Below, piece by piece: positions 16,330-24,533 of a DNA stretch of 32,177 nucleotides. A program made the translations under genes and the position numbers. The stretch is from Methylotenera_A sp040387515 (GTDB taxonomy: Bacteria; Pseudomonadota; Gammaproteobacteria; Burkholderiales; Methylophilaceae). The notes under the pieces are model-generated. The model was not told the DNA's origin, did not search any database, and worked only from the letters and a program-made list of their open reading frames with translations. Within the stretch, counting starts at the first letter, position 1, and the number at the start of each line of letters is the position of its first letter. The DNA lies in the NCBI GenBank assembly GCA_040387515.1, contig JAZKDP010000032.1, positions 1-32,177 of the forward strand, given 5' to 3'.

Positions 16330-18765
16330 TTAAACATCCAAATTGCCTGCTCGCAGCGCATTGCTTTCAATAAACGCACGCCTAGGTTCAACATTGTCGC
16401 CCATTAATGTAGTGAAAATTTCATCTGCAGCAATCGCATCATCAATCTGTACTTTAAGCAAACGACGAACGGTCGGATCCATCGTGGTTTCCCACAACTG
16501 CGATGGATTCATCTCACCCAAACCTTTATAGCGTTGGATATTAAGTGTGTTTCTTGCTTCGCCCAACAGCCAATCTAAGGCTTGTTTAAACGTACTCACT
16601 GTTTGTTCTTTGTCGTTACGTTTAATCGTAGCGCCTGTGCCTATTAGGCCTTGTAACAAAGTAGATGCTTTATTAATTTGTCTGTAATCGCCGCTACTTA
16701 AAAACTCGGCATCAATCACGCAGCATTGCAAATTGCCGTGTACGTATTTATTCACTTCTAAACGATACGCATTGGACTCTGCATCAAACGCAACAATCAC
16801 TTCGCTGCCAATCGCACCTAAAATCGGACGCAATTGTTCCGCCACTTTATTGGCATTAGCTTCGTCGCTTAAATTAATATCACCCACATCTTGAATCGCG
16901 CGCAATACGCTTTCGTCATACAACGCGGCGATGCGGCGAATGACGGCTTCAGTTAACACCATTTGTTTGGCAATTTCTGCTAATGGTTCACCAGTTAAAA
17001 TGCCTGCGTTGGTTTTGGTATCCAGCTCAGCACCTTTTAATGCGGAATTTAGCAGATAAATATCTAACTCTTGCTGATCCTTGAGGTAGCGCTCATCTTT
17101 ACCTTGTTTCACTTTGTACAAAGGTGGTTGCGCGATATAAATATGGCCACGTTCTACTAATTCCGTCATTTGACGATAAAAGAATGTCAACAATAATGTA
17201 CGAATGTGCGCACCATCAACGTCCGCATCCGTCATAATAATAATGCGGTGATAACGCAATTTTTCAACATTAAAATCTGCCTTGCCAATGCTAGTGCCAA
17301 GTGCGGTAATTAACGTGGCGATCTCTTGTGAGCCTAATAGTTTATCGAAACGCGCTTTTTCCACGTTTAAAATCTTACCCTTAAGCGGCAAAATAGCCTG
17401 ATTCTTACGATCACGCCCCTGTTTGGCTGAACCACCCGCAGAGTCACCCTCGACTAGATACAACTCGCATTTTGCTGGGTCGCGTTCTTGGCAATCTGCC
17501 AATTTTCCTGGCAAGCCCATTGTATCCATCACGCCTTTACGGCGTGTGATTTCACGCGCCTTACGTGCTGCTTCGCGAGCACGCGCTGCTTCTACAATTT
17601 TGCCGCAGATGATTTTTGCATCCACTGGATTTTCGGCTAAAAATTCAGCCAGTTTAGCTGAAACCACTTCAGAAACAACTGGTTGTACTTCGCTAGAGAC
17701 TAACTTATCTTTGGTTTGTGATGAAAATTTAGGATCTGGCACTTTAACCGATAGAACACAAGTAATGCCTTCACGCATATCATCGCCTGTAGTTTCTACT
17801 TTGGCTTTTTTTGCTATTTCAGATTGCTCAATATATTGATTCAACGTGCGCGTCATGGCGTTGCGTAAGCCTGTTAAATGCGTGCCACCGTCGCGTTGCG
17901 GAATATTATTGGTAAAGCATTGGACGGTTTCAGAGTAGCTATCATTCCACTGCATAGCCACTTCAATGATCATGCCATCTTTTTCGCCGCTGGCGTAAAA
18001 CGTCTTTGGATGCATGACGGTTTTACTGCGATTAATATATTCAACAAAGGATTTTATACCGCCTGCGTGAGCGAAATTTTCACTTTTACCCGTGCGTTGA
18101 TCAATCAACTCAATTTTTACGCCATCATTCAAAAATGACAATTCGCGGATACGTTTCGCTAAAATTTCAAAGTGATATTCCACCAACACAAATGTTTCAA
18201 TAGAGGCTAAAAAGTGTACTTCTGTGCCTTTTTTGTCGGTTTTTCCAGTTAATGCAAGCGGCGCCATCGGCACTCCGCGCTGAAATTCCATTTGATGCAC
18301 TTCGCCTTTGCGATAAATCTTTAAACGCAACCAATCTGAAAGCGCATTCACCACAGAAACACCTACGCCATGCAAACCGCCAGATACTTTGTAAGAGTTT
18401 TGGTCAAACTTACCGCCCGCATGTAATTCTGTCATCACAATTTCTGCAGCAGAACGTTTCGGGTCGTGCTTATCATCATCTTTTACATCGGTTGGAATAC
18501 CGCGACCATTGTCCGATACACTAATCGAATTATCTGGGTGGATAATCACCTTAATATCATCACAATGCCCAGCTAAAGCTTCGTCAATCGCGTTATCCAG
18601 CACTTCAAATACCATATGATGCAAACCAGAGCCATCGGATGTATCGCCGATGTACATACCAGGGCGTTTACGTACCGCATCCAAGCCTTCTAAAATCTTA
18701 ATGCTGTCTGAATTGTATTCTGGTTGTGCTTTTGGGGTATTAACCATACTATTTTCTTTACTCAT
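16330..18765 (-). CDS. gyrB: DNA gyrase subunit B
   Basis: ATPase subunit of DNA gyrase, 811 residues, which introduces negative supercoils with GyrA. The N-terminal GHKL ATPase has VLDNAIDEALAGH (55-67), SDNGRGIP (84-91) and GGLHGVGVSVVNAL (129-142); the Toprim domain has EGDSAGGSAKQGRDR from 439 and TDADVDGAHIRTLLL further on; the C-terminal GyrA-contacting tail begins with QRYKGLGEMNP. Start at 18765 has no good ribosome site; an internal ATG at 18747 is an alternative. It is 57 nt downstream of dnaN with a parS site in between. recF, found between dnaN and gyrB in E. coli, is missing here. Confidence 0.98.
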   Translation of the reverse strand: MSKENSMVNTPKAQPEYNSDSIKILEGLDAVRKRPGMYIGDTSDGSGLHHMVFEVLDNAIDEALAGHCDDIKVIIHPDNSISVSDNGRGIPTDVKDDDKHDPKRSAAEIVMTELHAGGKFDQNSYKVSGGLHGVGVSVVNALSDWLRLKIYRKGEVHQMEFQRGVPMAPLALTGKTDKKGTEVHFLASIETFVLVEYHFEILAKRIRELSFLNDGVKIELIDQRTGKSENFAHAGGIKSFVEYINRSKTVMHPKTFYASGEKDGMIIEVAMQWNDSYSETVQCFTNNIPQRDGGTHLTGLRNAMTRTLNQYIEQSEIAKKAKVETTGDDMREGITCVLSVKVPDPKFSSQTKDKLVSSEVQPVVSEVVSAKLAEFLAENPVDAKIICGKIVEAARAREAARKAREITRRKGVMDTMGLPGKLADCQERDPAKCELYLVEGDSAGGSAKQGRDRKNQAILPLKGKILNVEKARFDKLLGSQEIATLITALGTSIGKADFNVEKLRYHRIIIMTDADVDGAHIRTLLLTFFYRQMTELVERGHIYIAQPPLYKVKQGKDERYLKDQQELDIYLLNSALKGAELDTKTNAGILTGEPLAEIAKQMVLTEAVIRRIAALYDESVLRAIQDVGDINLSDEANANKVAEQLRPILGAIGSEVIVAFDAESNAYRLEVNKYVHGNLQCCVIDAEFLSSGDYRQINKASTLLQGLIGTGATIKRNDKEQTVSTFKQALDWLLGEARNTLNIQRYKGLGEMNPSQLWETTMDPTVRRLLKVQIDDAIAADEIFTTLMGDNVEPRRAFIESNALRAGNLDV

Positions 18766-18798
18766 TATTAATGGGTTTACTACTTACTTTTAACGACT

Positions 18799-18814
18799 TG
18801 TTTCACGTGAAACT
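18799..18814. other. parS site, 15/16 match
   Basis: TGTTTCACGTGAAACT differs from the near-universal ParB site TGTTTCACGTGAAACA only at the last base. It lies in the 57-nt gap between dnaN and gyrB, within the range of the three perfect copies and about 11 kb from parAB. Confidence 0.85.
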
Positions 18815-18822
18815 TTTACAAG

Positions 18823-19923
18823 TTAAATGCGCATTGGCATCACAACATATTTATAGTTTTGATCATTTGGTACGGTAATTAAGCAGCTGCTATTTGCATC
18901 TGCAAATGAAAAGTTAATATTCTCATCACTGACATTATTCAATACATCAATCAAATAAGTCACATTAAAACCAATATCCAAACCATCTTGTGTATATTCA
19001 ATTTCCAACTCTTCTTCTGCTTCTTCTTGTTCGGTATTGGTGCTAATTAATTTTAAATTATTGTTACTTAATACCATACGAATGCCGCGATATTTCTCAT
19101 TCGATAGAATAGAAGCGCGTTGCATGGCTGTTAATACCGCTAAGCGATTCACACTAAATGTATTTTGATGGCCTGTTGGAATCACACGGTGATAATCAGG
19201 AAATTTACCATCAATGACTTTTGAAATTAAACGGATATCGCTAAAAGAAAAATTAACTTGGCCAGCATTTATCTCAACCACTACTTCTTCTTCAGAATCG
19301 TTTAATAATTTAATCAGCTCTATCACGGTTTTACGTGGCACTATTACATCGGTCTTATCATAACTCTGGTTGAGTTTAATAGAACTAAAACTCAAACGAT
19401 GACCGTCTGTGCCCACAACATTTAAATTATCTTCAATCACTTCCAATAACAAGCCATTCAAATAATAGCGAATATCTTGTTGCGCCATAGCAAACTCAAC
19501 TTGTTTAAATAGCTTCTTTAATGCGATTTGACTAATAGTGATATTAACACCTTGGCCTGTTGCCTTTGTCATCACTGGGTAATCAGCAGCGGGAAGCGTT
19601 TGTAAATTAAACCGGCTTTTGCCGGCCTTTACTGTCATGCGGCTATCATTAGTGATCATGTCGATATCAGCAGACTCTGGTAATGAGCGGCAAATATCCA
19701 AGAATTTTTTTGCTGAAATAGTCGTAGATAATTCACCACTGAAGTTGTTTTCAACGTTTAATGAAATTTGCATTTCTAAATCGGTTGCGGTTAATTGCAG
19801 TTGGTTATTTTTAGCTTCTAATAATAAATTTGAAAGTATCGGTAGAGTGTGTCGTCTTTCTACAATACTGGTGACATTCATTAATGGCTTTAGCAAAGTT
19901 TCACGATTTATTTTAATTTGCAT
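18823..19923 (-). CDS. dnaN: DNA polymerase III sliding clamp (beta subunit)
   Basis: Ring-forming processivity clamp of 366 residues, the family's usual length. It starts MQIKINRETLLKPLMNVTSIVERRHTLPILSNLLLEA, typical of domain 1, includes YYLNGLLLEV and GTDGHRLS in domain 2, and ends with NYKYVVMPMRI, matching the canonical VMPMRL tail. AGGA lies 10 nt before the start. It follows dnaA after 299 nt of AT-rich DNA, longer than in many dnaA-dnaN pairs, which suggests the gap has another job such as an origin, listed separately. Confidence 0.98.
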   Translation of the reverse strand: MQIKINRETLLKPLMNVTSIVERRHTLPILSNLLLEAKNNQLQLTATDLEMQISLNVENNFSGELSTTISAKKFLDICRSLPESADIDMITNDSRMTVKAGKSRFNLQTLPAADYPVMTKATGQGVNITISQIALKKLFKQVEFAMAQQDIRYYLNGLLLEVIEDNLNVVGTDGHRLSFSSIKLNQSYDKTDVIVPRKTVIELIKLLNDSEEEVVVEINAGQVNFSFSDIRLISKVIDGKFPDYHRVIPTGHQNTFSVNRLAVLTAMQRASILSNEKYRGIRMVLSNNNLKLISTNTEQEEAEEELEIEYTQDGLDIGFNVTYLIDVLNNVSDENINFSFADANSSCLITVPNDQNYKYVVMPMRI

Positions 19924-20222
19924 GGTTTAAATTCCTAAGGTAATACCGTTTTTTTTAAATAGTTAGTTTTATATAAATAATAATATAAAAAAATAATAGT
20001 AATAATAATGTAGCGTTTTTCTGTGTATATCTTTTAAATCATTTTAAAATCAAATAGTTAAATACGTTTTTCTGTTGTTTATAACTCTACTTACTGCTGT
20101 GTATTAATTGTGTATTAAAAAGTCAATTTAGAAAAATCGCGTTTTATTCTTATTCTACCCACAAGCTAAAAGCACTTTTATCCACAGTACTACATCACAT
20201 TTTAATCATTTATTTTTGCACA
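19924..20222. other. Candidate oriC: dnaA-dnaN intergenic region
   Basis: This 299-nt gap is strongly AT-rich. It has one perfect DnaA box (TTATCCACA, 20178-20186) and several 7/9 matches: CTACCCACA at 20155-20163, TGTGTATTA at 20098 and again 11 nt later at 20109, and TGTGTATAT at 20022-20030. To the left lie a TAG-TAA-TAA-TAA run (19997-20008) and a stretch of almost pure A/T (about 19968-19995). A CGTTTTTCTGT direct repeat occurs at 20014 and 20065. The order boxes, triplets, AT-rich stretch is that of a bacterial unwinding region. The rival site is the dnaA-rpmH gap. Confidence 0.55.
20178..20186 (+). promoter_or_regulatory. Perfect DnaA box
   Basis: TTATCCACA, the consensus high-affinity DnaA site, 37 nt beyond the dnaA stop codon in the candidate origin. 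Confidence 0.8.
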
Positions 20223-21638
20223 TTAATCACGAATAACTTGCGTTAAAAACCCTAAATCTCGTGCAATGGTTTGATCATTTAAGCGCAATTGTTCAATTTC
20301 ATCACAAGCGTGCATCACAGTTGTATGGTGACGACTGCCAAAAGCTTCCCCAATTTCAGGAAAGCTATGATTGGTTAATTCGCGCGCCAAACTCATGGCA
20401 ATTTGTCTGGGCCTAGCAAAGTTGCGCGAACGCTTTTTGCTGTACATTTCGCCTACTTTTATCTTGTAATAGTCAGCAACGGTTTTTTGGATGTTCTCAA
20501 TGGTAATTTGGCGGCCACGCACCGCAATTAAATCACGTAGCGCATCTTTAGCTAAATGAATATCAATAGCATGGCCAGTAAAATTCGCCATGGCTACGAT
20601 TCTATTCAAAGCACCTTCCAACTCACGTACGCTAGATCGTATCTGCTTCGCCACAAAAAAAGCCACATCTTCCGATATATGCACTTTAGATTCTTCCGCT
20701 TTTTTTAGCAAAATAGCTACACGCATTTCTAACTCAGGCGGCTCTACCGCAACGGTTAAGCCCCAACTAAAACGCGTACGTAACCGTTCATCTACATCGG
20801 CAATTTCTTTAGGATACGTATCACAGGTAATAACAATCTGTTTTTTTTCTTCAATTAAGGTATTAAATGCATAGAAAAATTCTTCTTGTGTACGATTTTT
20901 CTTAGCAAAAAATTGAATATCATCAATTAATAATAAATCCAGCGAATGGTATTGCCGCTTAAATTCATCAAAAGCTTTATTTTCATAAGCCTTTACCACA
21001 TCAGAAACATATCGTTCTGCATGTAAATAACGAATATTAGCATCCGGTTTTTGTTGTTTTAATTGGTTGCCGATAGCTTGCAGTAAATGTGTTTTACCTA
21101 AACCCACACCGCCGTAAATAAACAGAGGGTTATACGATTGACCAGGATTATCCGCCACTTGAATAGCCGCAGCGCGCGCAAGTTGGTTGGCACGACCAGT
21201 GACATAGTTATCAAAATTAAAACTAGTATTTAATCCAGATGCGCGTTCTGCACTACGTGGATTAGCTATTTTGATAGATGCGTTTTTTGATTCGTTAGTT
21301 TTCTGCAAAACCGAAGGACGAGTCATTTCGCTTAAATTTTGAGTAGGATTTTTTCTAAGATTGTTTTTTTCTTTATTTTCAGGCTTCGATTGATTAATAC
21401 AAAGCTCAACAGTGAAGTTGTTTGGCAATAATTCTGCAGCAATCGATTCAATTTTGTTTAAAAACCGATCTTTTACCCATTGCTGCACAAATTTATTTGG
21501 CGCGAGCACGCGAATAGCATTGCTTCCTGGCGCGATTTCAATCAACTCTGTTTGTAGGGGTTTAATCCAAGTGTTAAATTGCTGTGTAGATAATTCTTGT
21601 TCGAAACGACTAAGGCAAGTAGGCCAAAAATTATGCAT
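20223..21638 (-). CDS. dnaA: Chromosomal replication initiator DnaA
   Basis: AAA+ initiator of 471 residues that binds DnaA boxes and opens the origin. Domain I (1-80) begins MHNFWPTCLSRFEQELSTQQF with the conserved W; domain II (about 81-135) is a polar linker; domain III has Walker A GGVGLGKTHL (176-185) and Walker B LLLIDDIQFF (235-244) plus the sensor/arginine segment DERLRTRFSWG; domain IV has the DNA-binding signature FGSRHHTTVMHA (433-444). ATG at 21638 is preceded by GGGAGG, a good ribosome site. It is divergent from rpmH, as around many proteobacterial origins. Confidence 0.98.
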   Translation of the reverse strand: MHNFWPTCLSRFEQELSTQQFNTWIKPLQTELIEIAPGSNAIRVLAPNKFVQQWVKDRFLNKIESIAAELLPNNFTVELCINQSKPENKEKNNLRKNPTQNLSEMTRPSVLQKTNESKNASIKIANPRSAERASGLNTSFNFDNYVTGRANQLARAAAIQVADNPGQSYNPLFIYGGVGLGKTHLLQAIGNQLKQQKPDANIRYLHAERYVSDVVKAYENKAFDEFKRQYHSLDLLLIDDIQFFAKKNRTQEEFFYAFNTLIEEKKQIVITCDTYPKEIADVDERLRTRFSWGLTVAVEPPELEMRVAILLKKAEESKVHISEDVAFFVAKQIRSSVRELEGALNRIVAMANFTGHAIDIHLAKDALRDLIAVRGRQITIENIQKTVADYYKIKVGEMYSKKRSRNFARPRQIAMSLARELTNHSFPEIGEAFGSRHHTTVMHACDEIEQLRLNDQTIARDLGFLTQVIRD

Positions 21639-21709
21639 CTGTTTTCTGCCCTCCCAAGCGTTAGTGTTGTTAATGTGTTTAAAATCAATCGTTTGCTAAT
21701 CAGTAAGCT

Positions 21710-21741
21710 ATTGGTTAATTGATACCAATCGTCAATTAACC
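21710..21741. repeat. Overlapping inverted repeats upstream of dnaA
   Basis: GGTTAATTGA (21713-21722) and TCAATTAACC (21732-21741) form a perfect 10-bp inverted repeat with a 9-nt spacer. A second perfect repeat, ATTGGT (21710-21715) with ACCAAT (21724-21729), uses part of the same DNA, so the two hairpins exclude each other. They lie 72-103 nt upstream of the dnaA start, between its likely promoter and its ribosome site. Confidence 0.6.
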
Positions 21742-21754
21742 GCCATTTTTAATC

Positions 21755-21782
21755 TATATATAATGATAAAACGTTAAGGCAA
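21755..21782 (-). promoter_or_regulatory. Possible dnaA promoter
   Basis: On the minus strand TTGCCT (21782-21777) is followed after 16 nt by TATATA (21760-21755). Transcription would start about 110 nt before the dnaA start codon and would include the inverted repeats at 21710-21741 in the leader. Confidence 0.4.
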
Positions 21783-21825
21783 TAATCGTACGTTAATCTT
21801 TCTATTTTAGCTGGTTTAGTCTTAC

Positions 21826-21834
21826 TTATCCACA
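21826..21834 (+). promoter_or_regulatory. Perfect DnaA box in the dnaA-rpmH gap
   Basis: TTATCCACA, 33 nt upstream of the rpmH -35 element and about 190 nt upstream of dnaA. It may serve autoregulation of dnaA, control of rpmH, or origin function; one perfect box alone does not decide. Confidence 0.75.
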
Positions 21835-21867
21835 GGCAATTGGCTTGATTGTTAAACTAAATATAGG

Positions 21868-21897
21868 TTGACAGAACAGAGCACAATCGTGTTTAAT
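21868..21897 (+). promoter_or_regulatory. rpmH promoter
   Basis: A perfect TTGACA -35 is followed by an 18-nt spacer and TTTAAT as -10, 38 nt before the rpmH start codon. This looks like a strong sigma-70 promoter for the rpmH-rnpA group. Confidence 0.7.
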
Positions 21898-21935
21898 AGA
21901 GGGCTTTGTTGCATATTGCTTTTGCGGAGAATTAA

Positions 21936-22070
21936 ATGAAACGTACCTACCAACCTTCTAAAACACGTCGTGCACGTACGCATGGTTTTTTAGTGCGCAT
22001 GAAAACTAAAGGTGGCCGTGCTGTTATTGCAGCTCGTCGTGCTAAAGGTCGTTCGCGCCTAGGTCTTTAA
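21936..22070 (+). CDS. rpmH: 50S ribosomal protein L34
   Basis: Very basic protein of 44 residues, MKRTYQPSKTRRARTHGF followed by LVRMKTKGGRAVIAARRAKGR and a SRLGL end, an almost canonical L34. GGAGA lies 6 nt before the start. First gene of the rightward rpmH-rnpA-yidD-yidC group, with a strong promoter at 21868-21897; 60 nt separate it from rnpA. Confidence 0.98.
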   Translation: MKRTYQPSKTRRARTHGFLVRMKTKGGRAVIAARRAKGRSRLGL

Positions 22071-22130
22071 GAAAGGCCTGTAATTATTACGTTAACTGCC
22101 TGTTTTAATATTCTGGGTGATTAACGATTA

Positions 22131-22520
22131 ATGAAAAAAATGGTCATGTTTAGTTTACCTAAACAAGCCAAGCTAATAAAAACGGATGATTTTTCATCCG
22201 TTTTTAATTTGCGTAAACGAATTGCTGCACCTTATTTAGTTATGCGCTTTAAGCCAAATCCACTAAATAGACCGCGCTTGGGTTTAATTGTGGCAAAAAG
22301 AACAGCCAAATTAGCCGTTAAGCGTAATTATATGCGGCGTGTTTTGCGAGAGTTTTTTAGATTAAATCAGCACAATTTACCGTCAATTGATTTGGTGATT
22401 CAAGTGCAAAAGACGTTTGAAAAAGCGGATTTTAATATGGTTAAGCAAGAGTTTGAGCAATTGATATTGAAGTTAATTGCAAAAAATACAGAAAAAGTAG
22501 TAATAAAAACAGATGCGTAG
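22131..22520 (+). CDS. rnpA: Ribonuclease P protein component
   Basis: Basic protein of 129 residues that assists the RNase P RNA in cutting tRNA 5' leaders. The RNR motif AVKRNYMRRVLREFFR (about 63-78) and the RPRLGLIVAKR strand are diagnostic. The start is not well defined: ATG codons at 22131, 22140 and 22146 are all open, with no strong ribosome site; a start at 22146 would give MFSLPKQAKL, close to the common family N-terminus. A terminator-shaped hairpin lies within codons 16-25. It sits in the conserved order rpmH-rnpA-yidD-yidC. Confidence 0.96.
   Translation: MKKMVMFSLPKQAKLIKTDDFSSVFNLRKRIAAPYLVMRFKPNPLNRPRLGLIVAKRTAKLAVKRNYMRRVLREFFRLNQHNLPSIDLVIQVQKTFEKADFNMVKQEFEQLILKLIAKNTEKVVIKTDA
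22178..22205 (+). terminator. Terminator-like hairpin inside the rnpA start region
   Basis: AAAAACGGATGA and TCATCCGTTTTT form a perfect 12-bp stem around the loop TTTT and end in five T followed by AATTT. This is the shape of a rho-independent terminator, yet it lies within codons 16-25 of rnpA on the coding strand. It might reduce rnpA transcription relative to rpmH when ribosomes are not close behind the polymerase. Activity is inferred from structure only. Confidence 0.5.
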
Positions 22521-22553
22521 CAATAACTACCTCTGTAATTATAGAATGTAACC

Positions 22554-22763
22554 ATGACACGATTTTTGATCGCATGTATTCGGTTGTATCAAGTCGCATT
22601 AAGCCCATTTTTTGGACAACAATGCCGATTCCATCCAACTTGTTCACATTATGCGATTGCCTGTATACAAAAACATGGCGCTTTAAGCGGTGTCGTTTTA
22701 ACCATCAAACGTTTAGCACGTTGCCATCCTTGGCATGCTGGTGGCAGTGACCCTGTACCTTAA
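22554..22763 (+). CDS. yidD: Membrane protein insertion efficiency factor YidD
   Basis: Small protein of 69 residues with the conserved YidD pattern: LIACIRLYQVALSPF, then CRFHPTCSHYA at about 24-34, AIQKHGAL-like helix and a final RLARCHPWHAGGSDPVP. All three conserved cysteines are present. YidD supports YidC-dependent membrane insertion. It starts 33 nt after rnpA and lies before yidC, its usual place. The ribosome site is weak. Confidence 0.96.
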   Translation: MTRFLIACIRLYQVALSPFFGQQCRFHPTCSHYAIACIQKHGALSGVVLTIKRLARCHPWHAGGSDPVP

Positions 22764-22850
22764 TATTTAACAACTCTCGTTTATTATATGATTAACATTT
22801 CTAATCTTTATAACAGACGAATTAATTAACTGATCGATTATAAAAAACCT

Positions 22851-24491
22851 ATGGATACACGCCGTTTAATTTTATTTGTCATTTTTTCTTTTTCAATCAT
22901 GATGTTGTGGGATGCTTGGCAGCAAAAAAATACTCCTGCCATTGATCCTCAAGCTACTGTTCAAACATCGTCTAACGCTAATGGCGTAGCAACAGGCAAT
23001 GCAACCGGTGCAGCGCAAGCCAATATAAATGATGGTAGTTTTAAATTGGCTACAGGACAGCGGGTTAAAGTTAAAACAGATTTATTTGAAGCTGAAATTG
23101 ATACTGTCGGCGGTGATCTGCGTCATTTGGTGTTGAATCAGCACGCTGCGTCTGACACTAAAAATGGCCGTTTTGTATTAATGGATGATGCCTTTAAGCC
23201 TATGTTTTATGTAGCGCAATCAGGTTTGATGGGCGCTGATTTACCGAATCATAAGTCACAGTTTACAAGTTCTGACAGCGATTACAGTTTGGTTGATGGC
23301 CAAGACACACAAGAAGTACGTCTTTCTTGGACTGGCAACGGAGTTAGTGTTGATAAAATCTATATTTTTCATCGTAACAGTTATGTGATTGATGTACGTT
23401 ACCAAATCAATAACGGTAGTGCAGCAGCGATTACGCCGTCTGCTTATTACCAAATCGTGCACGATAGTGAATCGAATCAAGGCTCTATGATGATGCCTAC
23501 TTTCACTGGTGGCGCATATTTTACTGAAGCTGATAAATTCAAAAAAATTAAGTTTAGTGAAATGGCAAAAACCGATTTATCTAAAACCACTAAAGATGGT
23601 TGGGTCGGTTTGGTGCAACACTACTTTGCCAGTGCATGGATTCCAAGAGCAGGCGTTGAGCGTGAGTTTTATACAAAAAAATTATCCGATAATATTTATG
23701 CAGTGGGTGTTGTGACACCGAATGCAAGTATTGCCGCTGGTACGACAACTGAAATTGGCGCTCAATTATTTGCAGGGCCGCAAGTTGAAGAGGTATTAAC
23801 CAAAGCTGCACCAGGCTTGGAATATACGGTAGATTATGGTTGGTTAACCATTATTGCTAAACCACTGTTTTGGGTATTATCAAAAATTCATAGCCTAGTA
23901 AATAATTGGGGTGTGGCGATTATTTTACTCACGGTATTGATCAAAGCAGTATTCTTCCCGCTTTCAGCAGCTAGCTATAAATCAATGGCGCAAATGCGCG
24001 AATTGGCACCGCGCTTACAAAGCATGAAAGAAAAGTTTGGCGACGACAAACAAAAAATGCAGCAAGCCATGCTTGAAATGTATCGCACCGAAAAAATTAA
24101 TCCAATGGGTGGCTGTTTACCAATAATTGTGCAAATTCCTGTTTTTATTGCACTTTATTGGGTATTGCTCGCCTCTGTTGAATTGCGCCATGCGCCATTT
24201 TTTGGCTGGATTCAAGATCTATCCGCGACCGACCCATGGTTTATTTTGCCGATTTTAATGGGCGCGACCATGATTATTCAAACCTTTCTAAACCCAGCGC
24301 CGACTGACCCACTTCAAGCAAAAGTGATGAAAATCATGCCAGTGGTGTTTAGTGTGTTCTTCTTCTTCTTCCCTGCTGGTTTGGTGTTGTATTGGTTGGT
24401 AAACAATATATTGTCTATCGCGCAACAATGGTATGTGAACAAAACCATTCACGCGGCTGCGCTTGCCAAAAAAGGCAACATCAAAAAATAG
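22851..24491 (+). CDS. yidC: Membrane protein insertase YidC
   Basis: Inner-membrane insertase of 546 residues, the gram-negative long form. An N-terminal helix (MDTRRLILFVIFSFSIMMLWDAW) is followed by an Ala/Asn/Thr-rich linker, the large periplasmic domain (about 55-335) and the five-helix core beginning at WLTIIAKPLFWVLSKIH. The core includes the segment YKSMAQMRELAPRLQSMKEKFGDDKQKM and the conserved NPMGGCLPIIVQIPVFIALYW. The C-terminus is short and basic (KKGNIKK). No clear ribosome site precedes the start. It lies between yidD and mnmE, as in most proteobacteria. Confidence 0.97.
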   Translation: MDTRRLILFVIFSFSIMMLWDAWQQKNTPAIDPQATVQTSSNANGVATGNATGAAQANINDGSFKLATGQRVKVKTDLFEAEIDTVGGDLRHLVLNQHAASDTKNGRFVLMDDAFKPMFYVAQSGLMGADLPNHKSQFTSSDSDYSLVDGQDTQEVRLSWTGNGVSVDKIYIFHRNSYVIDVRYQINNGSAAAITPSAYYQIVHDSESNQGSMMMPTFTGGAYFTEADKFKKIKFSEMAKTDLSKTTKDGWVGLVQHYFASAWIPRAGVEREFYTKKLSDNIYAVGVVTPNASIAAGTTTEIGAQLFAGPQVEEVLTKAAPGLEYTVDYGWLTIIAKPLFWVLSKIHSLVNNWGVAIILLTVLIKAVFFPLSAASYKSMAQMRELAPRLQSMKEKFGDDKQKMQQAMLEMYRTEKINPMGGCLPIIVQIPVFIALYWVLLASVELRHAPFFGWIQDLSATDPWFILPILMGATMIIQTFLNPAPTDPLQAKVMKIMPVVFSVFFFFFPAGLVLYWLVNNILSIAQQWYVNKTIHAAALAKKGNIKK

Positions 24492-24533
24492 GCGTTATTT
24501 AAATCGCCTGCTTTAATTGTCTGGTGAAACTGC

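Noticed and set aside
17423..17839. 138-codon antisense frame within gyrB
   Set aside because: Same reason: shadow of a strongly conserved coding region.
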